64,000 bases of DNA from Paracentrotus lividus (taxonomy: Eukaryota > Echinodermata > Echinoidea > Camarodonta > Echinidae): positions 4,925,625 through 4,989,624 of the forward strand of contig CALNVZ010000649.1 of NCBI GenBank assembly GCA_940671915.1, read 5' to 3'. The position numbers and the translations under genes were made by a program. Every line of letters starts with the position of its first letter. Positions within the stretch are counted from its first letter, which is position 1. Under the pieces are notes generated by a model. That model saw only the letters and a list, made by a program, of their open reading frames with translations. It did not search any database and had not been told where the DNA came from. This document shows, piece after piece, positions 12,801 through 24,800 of this stretch.

Positions 12801-15800
12801 TTTGGCCTGAATACCACTTCGCCTATTTACCATTTTGTATAATGACCAGTTCGTCTAATGTCCACTTGGTCAATTCCAGTAACAAACTGGTAATAGACCA
12901 AATATTCATTTGGCCAATAGACGAAATGCAATTAGACCATTTGGCTATTGGACGAATTGACAATTAGACCAAGTGAGAATAATTTGAGAAATGTATTAGA
13001 GAAATTTCAAATTAAACCAAATTGTTAGACCAAATGGATGTAGCCCACATGGTATTGGACAAACAGAGAATTAGACCAGTTACCGTTAAACCTAGTGGAT
13101 ATAAACTGTTTATACCTGTGTTTGGGCGAGATGAGCGGTTGCCATGGCAGCCAAGTATGTGAGATGGTGATGACGGCAGTGTGACAAAGCTCTTTGGAGG
13201 TAGCTAACACTTCTAATGACTTCATCGGATAATATGTGAATCTGAGACAGGACTAGGAGAGATCTGAAGAAGAAATCATATAAAAACAAACTAAATAGTA
13301 TTGAAATACAATCTGACATTATATATACATCTAATCATAGAGTAATTGAGACTTTTAGATGATAAGTATGACATTTGAGATTATGATGATGGTGGCAGAG
13401 GTAGCCGAGCTTCTTGAAGGTAGCTAACACTCCTAATAACTTCAATGGATAATATGTGAATCTGAGACAGGACTGGAGAGATCTGAAGGAGAAATCAAAT
13501 CAAAACAAACTAATTAATATTGAAATCTAGCATGGGCCTCCGTATAAACCTATCTTTCTTCTCTCTATTTTTTAAAATAATTTTTCTTTTAGATGAGATA
13601 GTGAATGGATGGTAGAATGGTAGTGTTCACATTCTACAAATTTACCTAGCATGCACCTCTGGTGTAAACCTATCTTTCTTCTCTCTATAACAATTTTTCT
13701 TTTAGATGAGATAGTGAATGTAAGAAAGAAATGTAGAATGGTAGTGTTCACATTCTAGTAACTAACCTAGCATGGACCTCTGGTGTAAACCTATCTTTCT
13801 CCTCCTTTCTTATTTATATGAGATAGTACATATGAAAGATGAATGTAGAATTAGAGTGTTCACATTCTAGTAATTAACCTAGAATGAACCTCTGGTGTAA
13901 ATCCATCTTTCTTCTCTCTATAACAATTTTTCTTTTAGATGAGATAGTGAATGCAAGAAAGAAATACAGAATGGTTGTGTTCACATTCTAGTAACTAACC
14001 TAGCATGGACCTCTGGTGTAAACCTATCTTTATTCTCTCTATAAAAATTTTTCTTTTAGATAAGATAGTGAATGTAAGAAAGGAATGTAGAATGGTTGTG
14101 TTCATATTCTAGTAACTAACCTAGCATGGACCTCTGGTGTAAACCCATCTTTCTTCTCTTGGCATGTTGAGATGAGAGAGTGAAGTTTTTCAATGGCCTT
14201 AGTGCGTTCTCCTTTACATACCTGAAGAACTGCTCTCCTAACATCAAAAGGAAACAAAAATTAAAAATATTGATTTTGATCGAACCGGAATCTCCTGGCA
14301 GGCGTTTCATGAAAAGACTTTTCGGATATTTTATGACAACTCCTGTTTTATCTGACAGAGAGTTACAATGCTTCTCAGCCAATCAAAATCAAATAAAAGA
14401 TGTCAGATCTGACAACTTGTTAGACAGGAAATGTTGATGAAATGCCCCCCTGAATTCATAACAGGCATCTTGTTCTTTAAAAAGAAGACGAATGCTGGTA
14501 ATTTAGCTATATGGTCATATGAAGAACAACTTAAAAAATGATTTCTGCCAAATTTCAACTGTTAAGATCATCTAAATTTCATAAAATTGATACTTGAAAG
14601 AGTCCCACGTCGTCTGCTCGGTCCTTCCTTGTGGGTCGCCATGTTGCGCAAGCCGACTGCTCGTTTGCTAGAACTGTGTCTTAGCAGTGGACTAGCGGTT
14701 CTGCTAGTACCCGGATGTAAGTGTACGTATGTACGTGTTCACAAATTTATATGCGTGCTTTCTACAAGCGTTTGCTGCTTCAATAGGTCTAAAAAAAGGT
14801 CGCAAAAAATCATTGCACTGTTTGCCGGACCCTCAAAGGAACCCTGAATTATTTCGACAATGGGCCATGGCCTTTTCTTAGACATATTGAAGCAGCCAAA
14901 CGCTTGAAAGGACGGCATGGTGATCATGTAGAAAGCACGCATATAAGTTTTTGAACACATATGTACATACACCTACAACCAGGTACTAGCATGACCGCTA
15001 GTCCACTGCTACATCACAGTTCTAGCACACGAGTAATCAGCTTGCACAACATGGCGACCCACAAGGAAGAACCAAGCAGATCTTAACGGTTGAAATTTGA
15101 CAGAAATCATTTTTAAGTTGTTCGTAATATGACCATATGTGACCCTCCGGCTAAAAACCACCAATAAGTCACAAGAACTCATATTTGGGTTTTATGTGCT
15201 TTCTGAAAATATAGATTTAATGCTGTCTAATGACACCAAACACACATAATTTAGTGAAGTTCATCTCAATTAGATATCATCGGGTTGGCATTTTTTTCAA
15301 AATTTCAGGCGAATTCCTTGCTTACTAAGATATTTATGATTTCATATTAAAATTTTGAAAACTGTCTCCGAGCCGCTTTTCAAACCATGTGCAATTCAAT
15401 GCAGCACAACATACATTTGTGAAGTACCCATCCCTACTGGGCTGCTAAGCTTGCAAAAGAGCGGTAGTAAATTAATAGAGCGGGGCCACATACTTAGCCT
15501 CATTAGTTTTCACCGCTTTAAGATAGTAAATGAGTTGCATTTGATCTAAAAACTTTTAGTACATTAGTTTGTTTTTACAGTCAGAGCAATAGAATTTTAT
15601 TCATTTTGATCTCTTTTGCACTTGTTTTTGGAAGTTACCAATTCCCTTTAAACAAGTCTTCCCAAGGAAAAGGGTGACCTATAGACAGGTTCTACAACAC
15701 TAATTTCTTTCTATTATGAGTTAATACAGGGAGGCGTTTCCTGAAAGGACTTGTCAGACATTTTATCCAACATATTTGGTCTCAGCCAATCAGATGCAAG

Positions 15801-18800
15801 CATTTCAGTAGCTTATAACAGTTGTCAGTGAGAATCAGTGAATATTTGTTTCATGAAAAGCTCCCCTGGTGACCACAACAGACACGTGAGCTCAATTAAA
15901 ATAAAATTGTGATTTGGTCTCAAGTATACCAACCTAAGATCCAACGCTACGTGATCGATTGCAGCGAGGTTGTTGATGGCATCTTGCGCTGACGCCCAAT
16001 CCACGTTGAAGATTGCCCTCTGGAAAGCGATCTCATGCTCGCACTGTTGCCATATCTGTATTTATACAAGACATTACGTCATTGGCAAGTTTTAAATTTG
16101 GTGCAAGGAATTTATGCATAATCTTCATGGTTCCCAGCATCTCAAAAAAAAAAAAAAAATTCCCTGATGAAATCTACAAATTCCCTGACAATTATTTAAA
16201 CCTATTTCCACTTTTGTGTGTTTTCTTTGTTGTTGCCGTGAACTATTTGCAGTATAAAACACTAGTCTGACTGACTACAGAACTTTCAGTTTTTGGGCCA
16301 ATCAAAATTCTGACTTTTCCCTGACTGGAAAAAAGTAAAACAATTTTCCCTGATTTCCCTGATGGGCTGGGAACCCTGATCTAGCAGACATGAAGTATGT
16401 CAGGTTTTATTATTTGGATTATAATAGTAATAATACCGGGTAATAATATTCTGTCTATAGTAACTGTCTCCTGTAGCAATCAAGATCAACACATACTTCA
16501 AATAACAGCTTGAGGATATATGTGTATTTTTTTTCTTGGGGGGGGGGGGGGGGGGGGGGGGGGTGGTCGCAAAGTAAGTTACAAAATATGCAAAGACAGC
16601 AGGGCCAACAGTTTGTAATCAAAACGATCTATGCCAATTATTCTGTAGTTCAACACTTTCATCTTTTTTTACAATAAGCCTCGGAATAGTTTAATTAGAC
16701 AGATAATGATAATAATAATAAACTGGTTCTTATATAGCGCATAATCAATTAAAACTGCTCTATGCGCTTTCCATACAGCTCTCCAATATTACACTAAAAC
16801 GAAAATAGATAAGTCTTTAGGTGTCTTCTAAAATGTGTTAATATTATTATTACCTTCGCATGGGATGTCATTGGAGGGAACCTACCCTGGGCAAACTTCA
16901 GGATATTTGTGGCTAGTGTTATCTGGCCTTTATCAGCCTATTAATATCATTATTACCTTCGCATGGGATATCATCGGTGGGAACCTAACCCGGGCAAACT
17001 TAAGGATATCTGTGGCTAGTGTGAACTGGCCTCTATCAGCATGTTAATATTATCATTACGTTCGCATGGGATGTCTTCAGAGGGAACCTAACCCGGGCAA
17101 ACTTCAGGATATCTGTGGCTAGTGTAAACTGGCCTTTATCAGCATGTTAATATTATTATTACCTTCGCATGGGATGTCATCGGAGGGAACCTAACCCGCG
17201 CAAACTTTAGGATATCTGTTGCTAGTGTAAACTGGCCCCTATCAGCCTGTTGCCTTGCCTGGTTGCAGATGGCTACGCAGAATGACTCGCTGTCCACTGC
17301 AGCGCTGGGATTGTGAGGGCTCCGGGTGGAGAACATGTTCAGCAGGAGCTGGTCACACAGCGATGACATCACTCTGCAGATAATGGCAAAGAATTAAGCA
17401 GGAGGGGATTTAAATAGACATATTTATGTCAAAATCGTAAGTATTTCCTCAACCATCAAAACATTGCGTCAGATGCTCTAGAAAACACTCCTTTTTCTCC
17501 ATGTGTAGAACATGTTCAGCAGGAGCTGGTCACACAGCGATGACCACACTCTGCAGATAAGGCATAAAATAAAAAGATGTTTGTGTGCCGTAAAGGAGGT
17601 TAAAAAAAAAATAGGTCGGTAGGTCGTTGTTTTTTTTTTTTTTTCCCATGTCACGGATGAACTATAGAGGGCTCCCACACTTATCCATGTTGAAGGACTA
17701 ACAATAGAAACTTGTATATCGTATCTAAAAAGTACACACGCCCATGTCACTCAAACATAACAATACACGTCAAATGGAAATCGAGGGTTGTGGTTCTGGC
17801 AAGACACCCTCAAGTCCTCTAACTTTGCTCATGATATGTTCAAATATGGATGATATTCTACCGTGCCAATCGCCAAAATAAGTTCGCAAAAGAAAGAAAA
17901 TTAGGATCGATCGGCACATCTTTTCTTGGGGGGGGGGGGTCAAATTTGAATTTAAAAAATAAAAGTCCGCAGGTTTGACAAGGGTCGGTTGAGTTACGGC
18001 AAACACATGTTGGTGTTTTTTTTTTGCCTAACAGCAAAGAATTCTTCAGGAAGGGATTGAACTGTATATGTTTATGGCAAAATCTTAAGAATTTACTTAA
18101 CAGTTAAAGAGAATCTAGTGTACTGGGAAAAGTGAAGAAAAAAAATCGTTGTGAGCTTTCAAATTATTTTCATGATATTTAGATAGAATACATGTATGAT
18201 AGTAGAAAGACCCACTGCAAAGGATTGCTCTTCAAGTGTCATCTTAGTAATAACAGTTGTATGTGCTTATTGTTCGTGAAATTGCAATGAAAATAAATCA
18301 ACTACAATTTTGCCCAAAATCGTCACGAAATGCATATATGTTTTATCTTCATTTGCACAGAAGATGTAACTGTGCAGTTACTTCTAAAACCATACACAGG
18401 ATACATGTATAACTGAATGTCATAACCCTTCCCTTCATTCTATGGTTGTACAAGGCTGTTGGTCAGGTTTGACCTCAATTTCAATACAAAGTAAAATGTT
18501 ATTTGAAGATTCATCAATTTTTTTCCAATCTTTATATTCTAACGATCAATCAAAACAAAAAATTTAAATGAATTATTTTCAAACACAAGTCTTTTTTACG
18601 ATTTTAAGACAGGCTTGTCATTTTATACATGTAGTTCAAGCGCAGTAATATGTTTGACTTTTCACTTTTTTTTATCATTGTTAACATTTTCAGGGTACCA
18701 AATAAAACTTGCTGTAAATCATTGTTTATCAATTACTCTCACAGTTTTTTGTAACAAAGTAGAGTGTTAATGTTACGTGGATGTTTTGTTCTATCAAAAT

Positions 18801-21800
18801 TGCGTATTTATGTGGGTGCGCAGACATGGACACTGCGCAGATTTAGGCGCTCTTACCATACAATCAATTCACGTTTTGAAGTTGACATACCTATGTCCAT
18901 ACATGAACCAGAGGGCCGACTGCTGGGCTAAACTGGTTGAAACCAGTTGAGGCTGGTTGTGCTGGCAGTTGACTGCATCTGTACGTGCTAGGAAGTCAAA
19001 TACGCTGAGCGGTATAGAAGAGAGGGGGACAGAAATTGACAAATAATTAAACATTGATGGTTAAAGGGATTGTTTAGGGAGCTTTATTCAAGATCTTTTA
19101 AAAATATATATATATCAGTTACTCTTCCAGCTAATACTGTATTCATAATTGCAAACCTAGTAATTGCCTGAGATTTTTAAACCAATCTACTGTTTGATTG
19201 ACGAGATAATGATGACTGAATATCACCATTTCATATATGTACCAAGGTACACAAATAACACTGTAGTCTGTAGGCTATGGAAGAAAAAATAATCTGGTAT
19301 TTACGATCCCTTACACTTTTTTTTTTATTAACTGTAAATAATGCTATGGAAATTACTTTTTCACGGTTTCACATTGACACATTGTAAAATGCGCAAACAT
19401 GTAGGGCCCCAAAGCTTAGTATTGCAAGCCTCTATGAAGTTACTAATTTACTTCAAATAAAACGAAAACCAAAGGAAAGATAATCAATCTTTTAGGAAAT
19501 CTGAGTAAAGCCATTAGAAAAATATTACATCAAAATTGTCAATAAATTAAGAGAGTTATGCAATAAAAATATGAGAAACCATGAGGAAATTATGAAAAAT
19601 TTGCTTGCAAAACCAATGGAGATTTGTCTGCAAAGATCTGCCATTTTGTACAAATTTTGCCAATTTTAGCATGCCCTGAGAACTAACAAAGTTATTCTCT
19701 TCTTGGATTTTGCTTTCCTTCAATTAAAGTGTTTTTAAATGAGATTTTAAGCAGAAACATAGCAGGAGAAGAGAGACAGAGAGGGAAAGAGAGAGAGCAA
19801 AAGAAAGGGAGGGGAAAGGGGAATATGAGGTAACAGAAGATGCAACTAGAAAGATGTTAGTAAAATTAAAGATTACGCCCTACATCAAAACGATGAAAAA
19901 ATGGGGACATGAACTTTGACCTATGCTTCTTCCAGGTATCACAATACAAAGTAAACATAGAGTGCAACCAAATTAACACAAGCAGAACAAGTGGATTAGT
20001 AAATTACGCGATGCGTAATATATGTCCCCGCCGATAATGTAAAATTCCCATTATATCACGATCCAGTGGCTAATCACATAAGGGGCAAACAGGAATCGAA
20101 ATTCGGGTAAAATATGGCGAGGAAGTAGCATTTTGTAGCCAATTAACAATATAGGTCAAAGGTCAAAGGTCAAAGGTCAAAGGTCAAAATTCTGTGAAGA
20201 AGTTTTGTAGCTATTACCTAGTGCTATCACATAAAGCAAGCGGAATTGAAATCGGATGAAAATTGGTGAAGGAGTAGCATTTTGTAGCCAATGTACAATA
20301 TAAGTAAAATTGAAGGTCAAAGGTCAAAGGGGTCAAAATTGAAATTCCGTAACGAAGTTTTGTAGTCCTGACCTAGTGCTATCACATAAAGCAAACGGAA
20401 TCGAATCGGATGAAAAATGGCGAAGGAGTAGCATTTTGTAGCCAATTAACAATATAGGTAAAAAATAAAGGTCAAAGGTCAAAGGTCAAAATTCCGTGAG
20501 GAAGTTTTGTAGCCCTCACCTAGTGCTATCATATAAAGCAAACAGAATCGAAATCGGATGAAAAATGGCGAAGGAGTAGCATTTGTAGCCAATTAACAAT
20601 ATAGGTCAAAATGAAGGTCAAAGGTAAAAGGGGTCAAAAGTCAAAATTCCGTGAGGAAGTTTTGTAGCCCTCACCTAGTGCTATCATATAAAGCAAACAG
20701 AATCGAAATCGGATGAAAAATGGCGAAGGAGTAGCATTTTGTAGCCATTTAACAATATAGGTCAAAATGAAGGTCAAAGGTCAAAGGGGTCAAAAGTCAA
20801 AATTCTGTGAGGAAGTTTTGTAGCCCTCACCTAGTGCTATCATATAAAGCAAACGAATCGAAATCGGATGAAAAATGGCAAGGAGTAGCATTTTGTAGCC
20901 AATTAACAATATAGGTCAAAAATCAGGGTCAAAGGTCAAAGGTCAAAATTCGTGAAGAAGTTTGGTAGCCATCACCTAGTGCTATCATATAAAGCAAACG
21001 GAATCGAAATCGGATGAAAAAGTGCGAAGGAGTAGCAAATTGAAGATTTTGGTCACATACGGACGCCACGGGACGACGGACGGACGGACGGACGGACGGA
21101 TGGACGGACACACACACACACGTACGGAGCCCGTTTCATAGTCCCCTGCTCGAACTCGTTCGGCGGGGACAAAAATAGAGAACAGTATACCTTGAAGGCT
21201 GAACGCCATGCAGAGCTTGGTTCTTAGTATGGTTTTGCATATCCAGACACGTCAGGTACTAAAGAAAAGAAAACAGAAATAACGAGGAAAATGCAAAGAG
21301 TGCTCTGACATTCCTCCTTGTTTACCAGTTTAGTGTAAATTTCACTCAATTAAAATAAATTACTCATTTGTCGATTTCATCCTGCTTGAAAGTAAGTTTC
21401 ACTATATGATTGACAGGTGGAATGTGGAATGGGGACAGCATGTTGATTTCTTGTTGATTTCAAATTCATCACTAGTAGATTACATCCTGCCCTTCCTGTA
21501 TCTTGTAGATTTCAAGAATTTTTCAAGAGTGATTAGCAATGACCTTCTACAAGATAACAAGGTCATTACTTTAGTGATTTCAAACTTCATACAAGCCAGT
21601 GTGTAATTTGTTATTTGAATACCAGAATATGCCCTTCATAATATAGTAAATCAATTTTTTTATGTAAAAACATGAGAAACTTCGTCACTAGCCCATATAA
21701 TCTCAGTTGATTGAATTTTGCAGGGAAACAAATACTAATTAATTAACATATTATGTTAGAATTTAGATTTTTTTTTAGACTTACAGGGAGATGTAGTTCA

Positions 21801-24800
21801 GCTGATTTGGTGATAGAATGTTCCAGGATATCAGAGACATCCAGACCTTGCTTCTGCTCCAAGCGATACAACCAACCCTGTAAACAATAACATCTAGGCT
21901 AGTGAGCTTTCTCAAATCAATCACGGACTCACTCAGAGATGAAGAACGATCAAAATTTGACTGTAGTTGAACTTGTTGAACTTTGATAGAAACAATGCAA
22001 TAACCACATAATTAAAATATTTGTTTGATTGATTTTCTTTTGCAAAGAACTAAAAATACATTGACTGGACAACCTATAAAATTTGGAAATACTTTATATT
22101 CAACAAACACATTCCAAGGATAATCTTATTACAATTTATCCTAAAGTCAAGTCGATATATTACATTTTATGGAAAATACACTATATAACGGTAAATGCAT
22201 TTTTGTTGTTGTTACTTTTATTATTATTATTATGAAGTAGTGAACTTTGCTTACCAGAGCATGTTGGAGACAGATATTGTCATTGGCTTGGTGGGCAACA
22301 CGTATTGCCTCCTTCAGAACCAACATTGCCTCATCTCTGTAACATAAGAAGATCAAACTTAAACGTGTGAGACATCTGGACTTCATAACACAAAGGTTTG
22401 CAATCAACAGCAAAACGGCAATGGTCGATCCAGATCATTGTTGAATAGGCTCTTTATATGAAAAAAGAAATTTAACCAGCCCTATAACACAAAGGCTTAT
22501 GATCAATAAAAAGTTACAATTAATTTGTTTCTTGTTAGCCTCATCATGGATATGGTGCTCCAAAGTTGATGATTTTAATCCTAACCCTAGTCTTAATCGT
22601 ATCCTAATCCTAATCCCTGACAGTACTTTTTTTTTTCCAAATGAGGCTAAAAAGAAAAAAACGATCATAACTTTTTATCGATCGTTGGTCTTTGTATTAC
22701 AGGGCGCGCTGCATAAACAAATAATTAGAGGGTTTTTTGTTTTTAATTTGCAATTGATCACAAACCTTTGTGTTACAGGGCCAAAATGATGAATACATAA
22801 CTGAGTTGCAGTAAGAGAATTGCTCTTTCAGAGAGACTGGATTTGGATTTAGTCTCCAGTTCTCATATGGAACCACACTTTGAAACATGCACATTGTTTA
22901 CCTCCCAAAGGTGCTAGTTTTCATTTTTTGAATAATGCAAATCAAGTTCCTTAAATACACATCACACATTGCACAGATAGTTGTACATGTTCTAATGGTC
23001 AACGTGCAGTTGGAATGACGAGCTTGTGTTTTATATCTTTCTCGCTCTTACTATGCATGCATTACATACACCATTTTTACCAAGATCCCGGATAGATATT
23101 GGCAACTGTATTTATCCTTAGCAGCTACCAAAAGCTTTTTGAAGAAATTTGTAGTTCATTTGGACTTAGATCATCTATATGCAGCAATGAAAACACAATT
23201 CCACTAAATCCACAACTGTGACCAACATCAAGTATTAAAGTGTAGAAACCAAGTCTCCTTTTATCTATAATTGTGATGTTTCTATCTTTATTTAGTTTGC
23301 TTCGGCGAACAGATATCTTTTTCTGTCATTACCAAAAGACAGTATTACCTTTAAGATATTTATGAATGCTCCTGACAGATTAACCATAAGCCTAACCATA
23401 AGGTTAAAGCTCAATTTGGGTTGTTGCAGCCAAAACAATTTGGAAAGAATCTGTTAAATCTTATATGTATATTCTTCCATGAACATATAGATATATCTAC
23501 ACCAAATATGTTCATGTTCCATCGATGGTTTAACATAAAATTTTGAGAAATTGTCAGAACAGTCAGTCAAATTGAGATCTCGCTGGTCACGGATCCGGTG
23601 CATGCCCCAGGCACTTGATTAACACATGGATTTACCATGTGGCTGTGCGAAGCATGCACATGCTCAGACTGCCCGACTTATGAACAAAATTGATGCTTAT
23701 TTTGCTCTTTTCTCAGCAATTTTGCAATTCCTTTGGTGTGTAGTGTTTATTTCCTAAGGGTGGGATTTTGGTATACAGTGCGTCCCAAAAAGAACTATAC
23801 ACTTTTTATATAGCTACCAAATAGAAAAATACATGATTCTTGGGGGAAAGATTTATATGTATATAAGGCTCATATCCTCAACTATCATTATGACACAAAA
23901 AATTCCGAAAATAGCCCATGCTTCAGTGAGTAATGCCCACTTTTGTAAAGGACATAAAAATTGGCCTGCGCAGGATTCACTATTCATTTTGCACCTGGTT
24001 ATGGAACGCCATGAAGGAGTCAAAATTAATGATGCAATCGATCGGCCATCAAAGACAAAAATAAATTGAAGTCAAAGCATAAATCAATGATATGAAAACA
24101 AATGGTGAAACATAACATGTTGGCATGATATTAATTTTTTTGTCTGACTTTTGGTTTATCTTTGACTCTGTTGGCTGATTTATTCCATCGCTAATTTTGA
24201 CTCATTCATGGCGTTCCATAACCAGGTGCAAAATGAATAGTGAATTCTTGCGCAGGCTAAATATTGTGTCCTTTACAAAAGTGGGCATTACTCACTGAAG
24301 CAAGCGTTATTTTTGGAATTCTGGGGGTCATAATGATAGTTGAGGTTATGAGTCTTATATACAAACAAACCTTTTATCCAAGAATTTCATATTTTTTATT
24401 TGGTAGCCATTTCAAAAGTGTATAGTTCTTTTTGGGACGCACTGCAGAAGCTGTTGTTGTTTGAATTTTTTTCACCATGACTACTTAAGTTTATCTTTAG
24501 AACTTACTTGTGACCGAGTCGGCAGTGCAGCCCTGCTAAATTGAGGGCAGCATACCTGAAGTTCTGCCGCACCTCCTCCTGATCATTGTTGTTGTTGCTG
24601 TTGGAGTCACCTTTGACCTGGGGCATCATGTGATCGAAATAGCAGTGGAGGTTGTGAACGGCACCGCAGAACTCTTTGATCCGAAGACAGTTTAGGTACG
24701 ATAGGTAATACTGCAAATTAAAAAACAAATCCAATTAGTTGGGACGCTTTAGACACGGTTGTGAATGGCCTCAAGATAATAGAGAGCGGGAAAAAAAGCA

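Noticed and set aside
20140..21050. Possible CRISPR-like array
   Set aside because: Units are ~150 bp, near-identical throughout with no unique spacers, inside a transposon of an animal genome.
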